From: a virus
Direction: 5' to 3' (one strand)
DNA length: 24,739 nucleotides
IMG/VR virus record: IMGVR_UViG_3300038701_001244
Span: 1-24,739 of that record
The notes beneath the pieces were generated by a model. It was given only the letters and a program-made list of their open reading frames with translations. It was not told where the DNA came from and did no database searches. Numbering within the stretch: the first letter of the stretch is position 1; each line of letters starts with the position of its first letter. Positions 8,998 through 16,674 of this stretch are shown in pieces. The translations under genes and the position numbers were made by a program.

Positions 8998-9023
8998 CAA
9001 ATTTTTAAATTTTGGAGGATGAA

Positions 9024-10001
9024 ATGCCTAAAAGACTAGCGGAAATATTTCCGAAAAACACTATCACGCACACAATGGACGGCAAGTATGAAGCGTCCAA
9101 CGCTGCTGATATTTACAAAATTTTAACAACTGGCGGAGAGTGGGATTCTTATTTACGCACTTTCACCGGATTAACAAAGCCAAAGGTTTTAGCTAAATCA
9201 AAATCAAGCGGTTCTTTATTACAAGCTTCGGCAGATCGTCCACGTTTGGGGACTAATGATCTTGGTGGAGTTGCTTTTTCTTACAGACTTTTAGAAGTTG
9301 CTGAAATGATGGTTCATTTACCATTAGACCCGGACGATTGGAGAGATGAGTTCCCAGATTGGCAACCATCGGGCAATATGTTGAATCTTGAATATGCTTC
9401 TCAAATTTCCGATACTATAATCGAGACATTATTACAACAAGTTAAAACCTATAATTCCGATCTTTATGTTCAAGGTGATGATTCTTTAAGTTCGCCATCA
9501 CAATTAAGATTTTTTGATGGGTTCTTAAAAATTATGGCTGCTGATGCTGATGTTGTTGATGTTGCGAATGTTGGTGTTTTAACTACTTCTAATATTTTGT
9601 CGGTGCTTAATTCCGTTAAGGATGCAAGACCAACAAGATTAAGAACTCGACCTAACCAAGCAATTTTTATGAGTTATACAGATTGGGATAAAGCACAAGA
9701 AGCAAATAAAGCTTCAAACGCTCAAGATATTAGTTTCTTAGAGCAAGGCGACATTGGACGCATTGATAATGTTCCTTTAATCCCAATGAACTCAGTACCG
9801 GAAAATTCAATGTTTTGGACTATTGCGGGAACTGGTGAAGACTCTAATTTAGTTCGTGGTGTTTGGTTCCAAGAGGACGAACAGAACTTTATTATAGCGA
9901 AAGAAGCCGAAGGCGATAAGACTTGGAAATTTTTAATGAGATATTTAGATGGCGTTCAATACCGAACTGGTGAAGACGTTGTTTTATATCAAGGTTCGTA
10001 A
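9024..10001 (+). CDS. Major capsid protein (HK97-fold type)
   Basis: The 325-residue protein follows the protease/scaffold gene. It has the composition and layout of an HK97-like major capsid protein: a charged N-terminal arm, a segment like an E-loop (residues about 40-75, with SSGSLLQASADRPRLGTNDL), a long helix near ISDTIIETLLQQ, a P-domain-like middle and a final strand RTGEDVVLYQGS. ATG 9024 is chosen because GGAGG at 9014-9018 lies 5 nt upstream; the in-frame TTG at 9012 overlaps that site. There is no cleaved delta domain, since scaffold is attached to the protease. The assignment rests on context and general features, not on a specific motif. Confidence 0.8.
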   Translation: MPKRLAEIFPKNTITHTMDGKYEASNAADIYKILTTGGEWDSYLRTFTGLTKPKVLAKSKSSGSLLQASADRPRLGTNDLGGVAFSYRLLEVAEMMVHLPLDPDDWRDEFPDWQPSGNMLNLEYASQISDTIIETLLQQVKTYNSDLYVQGDDSLSSPSQLRFFDGFLKIMAADADVVDVANVGVLTTSNILSVLNSVKDARPTRLRTRPNQAIFMSYTDWDKAQEANKASNAQDISFLEQGDIGRIDNVPLIPMNSVPENSMFWTIAGTGEDSNLVRGVWFQEDEQNFIIAKEAEGDKTWKFLMRYLDGVQYRTGEDVVLYQGS

Positions 10002-10011
10002 GGAGGATAAA

Positions 10012-10407
10012 TTGAAAAAGATATTATCATTATTTATAATCCTATTAGTTTTCTTTGTAGCTGATGTTTCAGCACAAAAGTATGTTTTATCTTATGATTC
10101 GTCCGTTTCAACTTTAGCGGGTGCGGATACTTTGACATTCACAAGTCCGGCAATCGAGAAATACTCGGGTGTTGTGGCTTTCGATTATTCAATAACAAAT
10201 ACTGCCGACTCCTGTAATGCCTTAATAATGCAAGGTTCTTTTGATGGTTCGACATGGTCAACTGTTGACCAACCGACAGCAAAAGCGACTGCGGAAACTT
10301 TAATTGATGAGACTCCAGCATATTTATATTATAGACTATTTATGAGTACTGCGTCTGGTGATACCGTTGTAGTTAATTCCGTTCAATTTGTCTATAAGGA
10401 GGAATAA
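10012..10407 (+). CDS. Small exported-type structural protein (TTG start)
   Basis: The start is TTG 10012, five nt after a perfect AAGGAGG (10000-10006). An upstream in-frame ATG at 9949 would lie inside the capsid gene and lacks a comparable site. The 131-residue product has a signal peptide (MKKILSLFIILLVFFVADVSAQ), with probable cleavage at SA-Q, and then about 110 residues of beta-rich sequence (QGSFDGSTWSTVDQPT, PAYLYYRLFM). The second part resembles small beta-sandwich domains of phage surface or decoration proteins. Its place directly after the capsid gene suggests a virion decoration or host-contact role, but an export signal on such a protein is puzzling. Function is not established. 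Confidence 0.65.
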   Translation: MKKILSLFIILLVFFVADVSAQKYVLSYDSSVSTLAGADTLTFTSPAIEKYSGVVAFDYSITNTADSCNALIMQGSFDGSTWSTVDQPTAKATAETLIDETPAYLYYRLFMSTASGDTVVVNSVQFVYKEE

Positions 10408-10411
10408 TTAA

Positions 10412-11002
10412 ATGACTTGTTTAGTAGATCAAGAATTTATAAGAACCGCGTGTGAAGCGGCCGCAATCGGTGGCTTTACTGGACGTGTCTGGTTAATCAA
10501 CTTTGACCAGTGGGCTGATGCTACATTGACCGAAGGCACGGACGGAGAAATAACGGCCATTGTTTTGACAAATACTGGAGACCGAGCTTATAGAATTGAA
10601 ACTGCTCGAGGTTCTGGTACATTTGCACAAACATTCACTAAAAATGCAAACGGTGTTTCTGGTTACGTTCATCAAGCGACAATCAACATCGGTGATCTTG
10701 GCCAAGCAATGAAAAATTCAATTGACACCTTAGTAAATGTTAATCGAGTTGTTTTAATTATGGAAACTGATAATAAAGCTGAGGGATCGAGTGCAACAAA
10801 ATCTCCCCCTTACGTTGTTTATGGTTCTACCTCCGGATTGGAATTAGTTACAAATGAAAACAATCCAACAGACCAAGCAACTTCTGGGCTTCAAGTTGTA
10901 ACTTTAGCGACTCCAGTTAATTCACAGCTAGAACAAAAGCAGCCTAAAAATGTTATTATGGACGAGGCTGATATTATTACACTAGAAACTCCGATAGCAT
11001 AA
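10412..11002 (+). CDS. Virion structural protein, possibly tail tube
   Basis: This 196-residue protein has no signal peptide. It is translated from ATG 10412, with AAGGAGG at 10396-10402 lying inside the end of the previous gene. It is rich in T, N and A with alternating beta-like strands, and has a C-terminal segment GLQVVTLATPVNSQ followed by PKNVIMDEAD. Related-looking proteins in Bacteroidetes siphoviruses lie near the capsid gene, and one of them should supply the tail tube. No other tube candidate is visible in this window, so tail tube is a reasonable guess; a head decoration protein is the alternative. Its stop overlaps the next start (TAATGA). Confidence 0.45.
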   Translation: MTCLVDQEFIRTACEAAAIGGFTGRVWLINFDQWADATLTEGTDGEITAIVLTNTGDRAYRIETARGSGTFAQTFTKNANGVSGYVHQATINIGDLGQAMKNSIDTLVNVNRVVLIMETDNKAEGSSATKSPPYVVYGSTSGLELVTNENNPTDQATSGLQVVTLATPVNSQLEQKQPKNVIMDEADIITLETPIA

Positions 11003-11208
11003 TGAAAAATATTTATTACTACACCCCGCAAACTAGCGGGGTAGTTATTAAAGGGAAACGATACTGTGACGGCATGATTTCAGAAATTAAAAAGAATCAT
11101 CCGAAGGTATTTAAAAAGCTTTTAGATAATGGAACAATAATTAAAGAGGTTGAGCAAGATGGCAAAAACAAGAGCGAAGAAAACAAAGAAGTGGTTCCCG
11201 AAGGATAA
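11002..11208 (+). CDS. Small hypothetical structural-region protein (68 aa)
   Basis: The product starts MKNIYYYTPQTSGVVIKGKRY and ends in a charged tail (KNKSEENKEVVPEG). The N-terminal half looks folded, with short strands and a KNHPKVFKKLLDNGTI helix. The start overlaps the preceding stop, and the last 50 nt overlap the next gene in another frame. The position between a tube-like gene and the portal suggests a head or neck accessory role. I do not recognise the family. Confidence 0.6.
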   Translation: MKNIYYYTPQTSGVVIKGKRYCDGMISEIKKNHPKVFKKLLDNGTIIKEVEQDGKNKSEENKEVVPEG

Positions 11209-11536
11209 AATTTTTGAGGGTACATTCCATTTTGATGTTGAAAAAAGAAAGTCTAACAATCCACACTTTGTAAAACGACCAGCAGAAACAAAAAGTATCG
11301 GCTTTAGAGGTAAAATAATCACCTTAACCAAAGGTGAGGAAGTTCCCCAAAATGTTGTAGACATGTTTATTGATAAGGTCGCACTAGAAAAAGCATCAAA
11401 GGAACTACTCAAATTTAAAGCACAGTTTAAGAAAGATTTGATTGAGGAATTTGAGTACAATGATCTAGTTGCAGAGTTGGATAAAAAGAAAGAACAAGCT
11501 TTTTATTCCTTAAATTTTTACTTGGAACAAAGGTAA
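11159..11536 (+). CDS. Hypothetical basic protein upstream of portal (125 aa)
   Basis: The N-terminus is strongly basic (MAKTRAKKTKKWFPKDK), the middle is beta-like (SIGFRGKIITLTKGEEVP) and the end is a helical K/E-rich coil. ATG 11159 is preferred, with GAGG about 10 nt upstream, over the in-frame TTG at 11150, which abuts that site. It overlaps the previous gene by 50 nt and ends one base before the portal ATG. The basic N-terminus could bind DNA or acidic partners. The role is unknown; a packaging or head accessory protein is a guess from position. Confidence 0.6.
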   Translation: MAKTRAKKTKKWFPKDKIFEGTFHFDVEKRKSNNPHFVKRPAETKSIGFRGKIITLTKGEEVPQNVVDMFIDKVALEKASKELLKFKAQFKKDLIEEFEYNDLVAELDKKKEQAFYSLNFYLEQR

Positions 11537-12667
11537 ATGAGAACGATAAAGAGATCGCTTAACAGACCGCAGAACAAAAATAAAAAAATAAACGTTTCTA
11601 GCGTTACGAATGATGTTGAGGTCGGGCGTTGTATGAATCACAAAAAAATGATTCCTTACGGCTCTGATAATCTTTATCCTAATAAAATGGACGACATTGT
11701 TAGAAACTCCCCAACCACAAAGGGGTGCGTAAACGTTAAAAAAGAATTTATTTTTGGCTTAGGTCAAGAGGGCGGGGACTTTGAAGTAAACAAAAAGGGT
11801 AAAACCTTTAATGATATTTTGATTAAATCTGTTGAAGATTATGCAAAATTTAACGGCTTTGCCCTGCACTTTAATGTTAATGGTCTTGGCCGTATTGTTG
11901 AAATAAACAATCTTGATTTCCGATACACAAGGAAGCATTATAACAGTAAAGACGCTTTCTATGGAAACATAATGAGAACCTCAACAATGAACGGTGATCT
12001 TTTTATAATACCCTTGTATAATCCAAAGAATTTCAGAAGGACTGTCCGTGATGCGGGTGGTCTTTCTAGTTTTAATGGTTGGATTTATTATTTTCAATCT
12101 AATGGGAATGTCTATCCAGAGGCTTCGCATAATGCAAGTTCAACGAGTGGAATGTTTGAGGACTCAGTTCAATCTTTTAATTATTCGACTATCGAAAATT
12201 CTTTCTCTGCTTCTGGTGTGGTTAAAGTCCCGCAGAATGTAAACGGGGAAGACACGACAAAGAATGTCAAAAAGCAACTAAAGAAAATGAAGGGTTCTGA
12301 TAACGCTGGTTCAATGATTGTAATTGAATCTCCTTTGGGTGCAGATGGCGAGTCTAAAAATAGTAATATTTATGAGTCTTTTACTTTACCTAACATAGAT
12401 AATATGTTTAACAACCAAGTTAAAAACGCAAAGGATTCTATTCTAAGAGAATACAGAGTCCCAGAAATTTTACTTGGAACGCCAGAACAAGGAATGTTTA
12501 ATCAAACCGAATATTATGAAGCTAGTAATTATTATAATAATTTAACTTTTGGTGATAGAAAGGCAGTGGAAAGGGCGTTTAATAAATTTTGGGATAATAC
12601 CGTTTTCCCATTGCAGCAGATTGAAATAACACCCTTAGAAATGGAGCAGCTAAATGATACCGAATGA
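11537..12667 (+). CDS. Phage portal protein
   Basis: The 376-residue protein has portal hallmarks of Bacteroidetes phages: an N-terminal YGSDNLYPNKMDDIVRNSPT segment, a middle clip/stem region, and C-terminal REYRVPEILLGTPEQGMFNQ followed by a helix ending RKAVERAFNKFWDN, the typical portal crown/stem motif. The portal forms the dodecameric DNA gate at one capsid vertex. It is somewhat shorter than common portals (400-500 residues). It begins right after the preceding stop and overlaps the next gene by 14 nt. It lies downstream of the capsid gene, the reverse of the usual order. Confidence 0.82.
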   Translation: MRTIKRSLNRPQNKNKKINVSSVTNDVEVGRCMNHKKMIPYGSDNLYPNKMDDIVRNSPTTKGCVNVKKEFIFGLGQEGGDFEVNKKGKTFNDILIKSVEDYAKFNGFALHFNVNGLGRIVEINNLDFRYTRKHYNSKDAFYGNIMRTSTMNGDLFIIPLYNPKNFRRTVRDAGGLSSFNGWIYYFQSNGNVYPEASHNASSTSGMFEDSVQSFNYSTIENSFSASGVVKVPQNVNGEDTTKNVKKQLKKMKGSDNAGSMIVIESPLGADGESKNSNIYESFTLPNIDNMFNNQVKNAKDSILREYRVPEILLGTPEQGMFNQTEYYEASNYYNNLTFGDRKAVERAFNKFWDNTVFPLQQIEITPLEMEQLNDTE

Positions 12668-13214
12668 AGCAGCTTTAATCGACATTGATTTTGTCAGAGA
12701 GATAAGACAGTTTGATAAAAATTATAACTCAAACGCTTTCGATGCTATTGTATTGGAAGTACAAAGAAAATTCTTGTTGCCGACAATAGGTTATCCTTTA
12801 TATAAAGACCTTATTGATAATCCGACTGAATCAAGAAATGTTGATCTTTTGGACGGTGCAGAATATACATATAACGGCAAGGATAAATTTTATTATGGCA
12901 TTAAATTTTATGTAGCTTATAAGTTTTTAGAGATTTACGCAAAAGAGGGGAAAGTAAAATTACAAGAAAAAGGAAGGTCTGAGTTAATAAGCGATTTCAC
13001 GTCAAATAGAGATACTAGATTAAGTCAAGACGTTTGGAATCAATACAAAGATTCAGCGAACGAAAATGCTACGGATTTATTAGAATTTTTAGATGTTAAC
13101 CAAGACGTTTACACTTTATTTCAAAGCTCTAATACATCCACAGCACAAAACGAAAAGGTTAACTTTTCAGTTATCGGCAATGAATATAATAAACCGAGCC
13201 CAAAATGTTATTAA
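12654..13214 (+). CDS. Head-tail connector (adaptor)-like protein
   Basis: The 186-residue, mainly helical protein contains LPTIGYPLYKDLIDNP, an acidic loop, then FYYGIKFYVAYKFLEIYAKEGKVKL. This helix-rich layout resembles gp6-type connector proteins that sit under the portal. The start overlaps the portal end, with GGAG about 8 nt upstream. A disordered, S/T/N-rich C-terminus follows (FQSSNTSTAQN). Position and fold style support a connector; the exact family is not certain. Confidence 0.6.
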   Translation: MIPNEAALIDIDFVREIRQFDKNYNSNAFDAIVLEVQRKFLLPTIGYPLYKDLIDNPTESRNVDLLDGAEYTYNGKDKFYYGIKFYVAYKFLEIYAKEGKVKLQEKGRSELISDFTSNRDTRLSQDVWNQYKDSANENATDLLEFLDVNQDVYTLFQSSNTSTAQNEKVNFSVIGNEYNKPSPKCY

Positions 13215-13738
13215 GTGAACTTTATTTAATATCGACCACAGACAAAACGCCTTTTGTATTTGAGCCGGATTCTATTTTTGATAGCATTGGTTTAAATAAC
13301 TCTAATGAACAAATAATTGACAGCCTTGTTCTAAATAGTGCAGTTTATAGATTTGGTCTTCCGTGCTCACGTTTGGAATTTAACCATTCTTATGACCAAG
13401 GGCGGGAATTATATCAACCCTTTGGTGGTTCTTTGGCTCATTATAGTTATACTCTTTCAATATTAAATGAATATGGTTCGATAACAATCAGTGATTTTTG
13501 GGACACTTTCGGGAGTCTTGCAAGCAATAATTACCAGTGTATTTTTAAAACAACTGATGGCACTTGGTATATTTGCTACGCAGAACTAGAAGCTGAATCG
13601 TTCAATAATAATTATGCTGATAAGTTAATTATAACTCTAAGAGCGAACGATGTAAAGGAGGGGCTATATGAGATCGAATCTTTTTCAACTAATTCACTAA
13701 CTGTTGATTATGATTTCACAATTGGGGCAATAACATGA
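13205..13738 (+). CDS. Neck/tail hypothetical protein (177 aa)
   Basis: The product starts MLLSELYLISTTDKTPFVFE and has alternating beta strands and aromatic residues, with GTWYICYAELEAE followed by KLIITLRANDV. It overlaps the connector by 10 nt and the next gene by 4 nt (ATGA). In this position a head-closure (stopper) or tail protein would be expected, but I do not recognise the family. Confidence 0.55.
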   Translation: MLLSELYLISTTDKTPFVFEPDSIFDSIGLNNSNEQIIDSLVLNSAVYRFGLPCSRLEFNHSYDQGRELYQPFGGSLAHYSYTLSILNEYGSITISDFWDTFGSLASNNYQCIFKTTDGTWYICYAELEAESFNNNYADKLIITLRANDVKEGLYEIESFSTNSLTVDYDFTIGAIT

Positions 13739-14328
13739 TTTTGAAAATAAACAATAAAAAATATAATATACCAAAATTTTCAGAGTTGACGGTCGAGCAG
13801 TACATAAGGGTGGTTGCTCACGGTGTCAATCTAAATGTAATATCTTATTTAGAATCTTTTGTTGATGAAAATATCCACGATTCTAAAGTTGATAGCAATA
13901 TCTCTGCTGCAGAGTTGGAATCTTTATTATTCGACTGTGACCCAGATTTTCAGAAAATAAAAATGTTAAATGTTTTTAATGATGTTCCAGTCTCAGAAAT
14001 GGACAAGGAATCTAAATTTGGAGTAAGATACTATTTTTCCAAATACCACAAAGAATGTGCTGCGGGGAAAATTAGTGTAGTTGAATTGTGCGTTCGTGCT
14101 TTGGCCGTAACATTAGATTATAAAAATCAAGATGAACTTTATAAAACTTTGTTAAAAAGAAAATGGTCTGAGGTTTTACCGATAGGATTTTTTTTTACTC
14201 AAAAATTCTCGGGGAACAAGATTTCTTTACGGAAGCTATTAACGGTATCAATAGCCAAGCTTTACAGTTTCCTAGTTCGGGCGGGAATGTCACTAAAATA
14301 CCAGTGGACACTTTTGATGCAACGTTAA
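13735..14328 (+). CDS. Tail assembly chaperone-like protein, short (zero-frame) form
   Basis: The 197-residue zero-frame product begins MILKINNKKYNIPKFSELTVEQYIRV, a common opening of chaperone-like proteins encoded near tail genes. Residues 1-150 look like a normal helical protein. After a run of nine T at 14188-14196 the zero frame encodes 43 residues that are basic and hydrophobic, ending in TAA at 14326-14328. The -1 frame downstream has better protein character. In the lambda G/GT system the short form is the major product. The start overlaps the previous stop. Confidence 0.65.
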   Translation: MILKINNKKYNIPKFSELTVEQYIRVVAHGVNLNVISYLESFVDENIHDSKVDSNISAAELESLLFDCDPDFQKIKMLNVFNDVPVSEMDKESKFGVRYYFSKYHKECAAGKISVVELCVRALAVTLDYKNQDELYKTLLKRKWSEVLPIGFFFTQKFSGNKISLRKLLTVSIAKLYSFLVRAGMSLKYQWTLLMQR

Positions 14329-14480
14329 TAAATTATTGTTCTTTGTCTAACATGAAACCCGAAGAAGTTTTAGAGGAGAGTTATAACTTTGTAATGATGA
14401 TCACGATAAACCAAATGAAAATAAATATAAATTCACATAATGAACAAGTTTCCAGATATTTAGCGAATAGACATAAATGA
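13735..14480 (+). CDS. Tail assembly chaperone-like fusion protein (-1 frameshift product)
   Basis: This is read as join(13735..14196, 14196..14480), giving about 248 residues: 154 from the zero frame and 94 from the -1 frame. The added part begins YSKILGEQDFFTEAINGINS and ends VSRYLANRHK. It includes an acidic helix PEEVLEESYNFVMMIT and stops at TGA 14478-14480, overlapping the next ATG (14477). Without frameshifting, 148 bases between 14328 and 14477 would be non-coding in a region where every other junction overlaps. This matches gpG/gpGT-type tail chaperones, whose long form recruits tube and tape measure. A sequencing or natural frameshift mutation is the alternative. Confidence 0.7.
14188..14196 (+). 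promoter_or_regulatory. Probable -1 ribosomal frameshift site (slippery T9)
   Basis: In the frame of the 13735 gene the site reads GGA TTT TTT TTT ACT, containing the T-TTT-TTT heptamer that fits the X-XXY-YYZ rule. A GAGG at 14170-14173, about 14 nt upstream, could act as a stimulatory ribosome-binding sequence as in dnaX. A perfect 6-bp hairpin (14235-14240 with 14250-14255) is present but about 38 nt downstream, which is far for a stimulator. A -1 shift opens a frame ending exactly in an ATGA overlap with the next gene. Confidence 0.75.
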
Positions 14481-14908
14481 GTACTTGGACAGAAATAGAA
14501 TCATTATTAAGAACGCAGTCCTTATCGGTTGCAGATGAGTTTTATGTCACCTCATTAGAGGAAATGGAACACGAATCATTTGAGTTTGATGGGACTGTAA
14601 TTTGCCTTGATGTTAAAGACCAGAAAGGCTCAAAATCGTTCACTAATAGGGGTACAGTACAAGACATTTATCCTTTAGATATTTATATCATACAGAACCA
14701 AGAAACGGACGATAGCGAAGCAGACATAAGTTCTATCTTTTCTGCTTGTAACGTAATCGCGGGGCAATTGTTGTATAATCTAAATGAAGTTTTTGAGGAT
14801 ATTTTACCAGTTCAAAACGCTAATATATCGAGAGTCCGAAATGTTACGGGGAATGTTTGGGCTGGTGTTTTAATGAATATAAGTTTAGCGACTGAGTGCA
14901 ATAGATGA
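14477..14908 (+). CDS. Tail terminator/completion-like protein
   Basis: The 143-residue protein starts MSTWTEIESLLRTQ. It has central strands (DIYPLDIYIIQNQET), a helix (IFSACNVIAGQLLYNLNEVFE) and an ending typical of tail terminator or completion proteins: a conserved-looking RNVTGNVWAGVLMNISLAT strand pair. These proteins cap the tail tube at the neck. It overlaps the chaperone-like gene (ATGA) and the next gene by 4 nt. The fold-level resemblance is moderate. Confidence 0.5.
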   Translation: MSTWTEIESLLRTQSLSVADEFYVTSLEEMEHESFEFDGTVICLDVKDQKGSKSFTNRGTVQDIYPLDIYIIQNQETDDSEADISSIFSACNVIAGQLLYNLNEVFEDILPVQNANISRVRNVTGNVWAGVLMNISLATECNR

Positions 14909-15330
14909 CCTTAAATGAGATAGGAAATAATTTAGTCAATGATTTAAGGCAGAAACTTAAAAGTTTTGATGATACTGGAAAGACTTCTAATTCATTAAGT
15001 CATACTTCCGGTGAAAATTTCCTAGAAATAAATGGTCTTAAAAGTATTGAATATTTAGTTCGAGGTTCTGGTGTTTGGAGAAATCCAGAAAATTATAGAA
15101 AACTTGGTTATATTTTAGATATTACTGGATGGGCAGAAAGGCGAGGTATGAATCCTTATGCTGTGGCTTATGTAATAGCACATGAAGGGAATCAAGTTTT
15201 TAGAGGTTTAAGAAAGGGATTAGATTTAACATCTGTCATTGAATCCGGCACAAAACAAATTATGAAGGCAATGGGTGAAGATGTTACAGTAAGGGTTAAA
15301 AGTGAAATTGATAAATTACTAAAGGTTTAG
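14905..15330 (+). CDS. Tail completion/neck-like protein
   Basis: The 141-residue protein starts with a helix (MTLNEIGNNLVNDLRQKLKS). Its middle reads VYILDITG-like (GYILDITGWAERRGM), followed by AYVIAHEGNQVFRGLRKGLD and a C-terminal amphipathic helix. A small helix - beta - helix protein with a charged end, lying between a terminator-like gene and fibre genes, fits the HK97 gp10-like neck/tail completion class of minor proteins. This is supported mainly by layout and neighbours. Confidence 0.5.
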   Translation: MTLNEIGNNLVNDLRQKLKSFDDTGKTSNSLSHTSGENFLEINGLKSIEYLVRGSGVWRNPENYRKLGYILDITGWAERRGMNPYAVAYVIAHEGNQVFRGLRKGLDLTSVIESGTKQIMKAMGEDVTVRVKSEIDKLLKV

Positions 15331-15332
15331 AA

Positions 15333-15809
15333 ATGGGAAGCAATAGAAAATATTATGTAAAATTTAAGAAGATCGCAACTAACAGCAGTATTCATTTATT
15401 GGATGAAGACGATAATTTTTTGAGGTCATTCTATTTCAAACATGCTGTTTTAGCACAAGGCGATAGCAACATTACACTTGTTAATTTTGATTCAACATTT
15501 GACAATGTGAAAGAAGTAGTTGAAGAATTCACTCACGATTCGACAACTAAAAATGTTAGAGAATTAATTCTTGCTAGTGGTTCGACTGTTGATGCTTCCG
15601 TCTTGACTAATAAAGAAGTGGCAGAGATTTTAGCAACTGAATTTTTCTCTGAAACTGGTGCAACTGCAACGGCTGGATTTTTGGGTTATGGTGCAACAGC
15701 AGACAGACCGAGCGGTCTTTCAATTACCGATACTGGAAAATTTTGGTTTGATACAGATTTAGAGCGTCCAGTTTATTGGACGGGCTCAGAATGGGACGAT
15801 AATTATTAG
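15333..15809 (+). CDS. Fibre/appendage protein with receptor-type C-terminus
   Basis: The 158-residue protein starts MGSNRKYYVKFKKIAT and has no signal peptide. A central acidic helix follows. The last 35 residues (TADRPSGLSITDTGKFWFDTDLERP then YWTGSEWDDNY) are the kind of small C-terminal module found at the end of many phage fibre and tail-spike proteins: D-rich with W and Y around a turn. It starts 3 nt after the neck gene and is followed by two exported-type structural genes. A role in an appendage or its attachment is likely. Confidence 0.6.
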   Translation: MGSNRKYYVKFKKIATNSSIHLLDEDDNFLRSFYFKHAVLAQGDSNITLVNFDSTFDNVKEVVEEFTHDSTTKNVRELILASGSTVDASVLTNKEVAEILATEFFSETGATATAGFLGYGATADRPSGLSITDTGKFWFDTDLERPVYWTGSEWDDNY

Positions 15810-15819
15810 GAGAATTAAA

Positions 15820-16674
15820 ATGAAACATTTAATTTTGATGCTATTTTTAATATCAAGCATATTGTTTGCACAGAGACCAGAAAGGGTAATTGTTGACTCA
15901 TCAAACAATAAAGCACTGGAAATAAAGTCCGACGGGTCGATAGACATAAATTTACAAGATCAAACAACTGACCCGGTTATATTTAAGTTTAATCGCATTG
16001 CGGAAAGTACAATCCTTGCTGATACCGCATCTAGCGGAAGTTATACGATAGTTGTTGATGACACAACCGGGGCGGCTAACAACGCCTATGTCATTATATT
16101 TAATCCCGATACTGAGCGGTTTTACAAAGGGAGCATTCTTTCTATTAGTGACGATACTTTAACTGTTGATACTCCTTTGGATTCCACATTCCCGGACTCG
16201 TCTTTTGTAGATTTCACAAGGACCAACATGAATGTAGACGGAAGTGCTACGGTTCAAACTTTCGGGGTTAGAGGCGTTTCAGCATCTCCAATCGGGGTGA
16301 CTGTTGACATAACTAGAATTATAATTCATTGCCAAGCCGCTAGTGCTGTTGATTTGGCGAGTTTCGCAGATATATCAGCACTTACAAACGGGTTGGTTCT
16401 AAGAGTCAGAGATGGCCGAAATTTCAACATTTTTAATGTTAAATCTAACGGGGAGTTAGCCGCCTTAATGTATGATTGGACGCCTTACTTAGCAACCAAC
16501 CCACAGCAAGGCGTTGACGGGTTTTTGGGTCGTTTGACATTTGCGGGACAAAATAAAATCGGTGTCGCTTTGAGGTTAGAGCCGGGGGAAGACTTAGAGT
16601 TTTTAATTCAAGATGATTTAACTGGTGTAGATTTATTGGAAGTAACGGCCGAAGGGCATATAGTGGAGGAATAA
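15820..16674 (+). CDS. Exported-type structural/fibre protein with signal peptide
   Basis: The 284-residue protein starts with a signal peptide (MKHLILMLFLISSILFAQ), with likely cleavage at FA-Q. The mature part is beta-rich: an early EIKSDGSIDINL, then a middle TYNNAYVIIFN-like domain, then GRNFNIFNVKSNGELA, a motif common in phage fibre and appendage proteins, and an ending LLEVTAEGHIVEE. AGGAG lies upstream. Together with the next gene it forms a pair of secreted-looking fibre proteins. A virion appendage is the best guess. Confidence 0.65.
   Translation: MKHLILMLFLISSILFAQRPERVIVDSSNNKALEIKSDGSIDINLQDQTTDPVIFKFNRIAESTILADTASSGSYTIVVDDTTGAANNAYVIIFNPDTERFYKGSILSISDDTLTVDTPLDSTFPDSSFVDFTRTNMNVDGSATVQTFGVRGVSASPIGVTVDITRIIIHCQAASAVDLASFADISALTNGLVLRVRDGRNFNIFNVKSNGELAALMYDWTPYLATNPQQGVDGFLGRLTFAGQNKIGVALRLEPGEDLEFLIQDDLTGVDLLEVTAEGHIVEE

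Noticed and set aside
9949-10407. Longer 152-aa form of the small exported protein from ATG 9949
   Set aside because: That start lies inside the capsid gene without a ribosome site; TTG 10012 has a perfect AAGGAGG 5 nt upstream and begins a clean signal peptide.
14188-14328. Simple truncation of the chaperone-like gene
   Set aside because: The -1 frame stays open with protein-like sequence and ends in an exact ATGA overlap; a mutation remains possible but is less economical.
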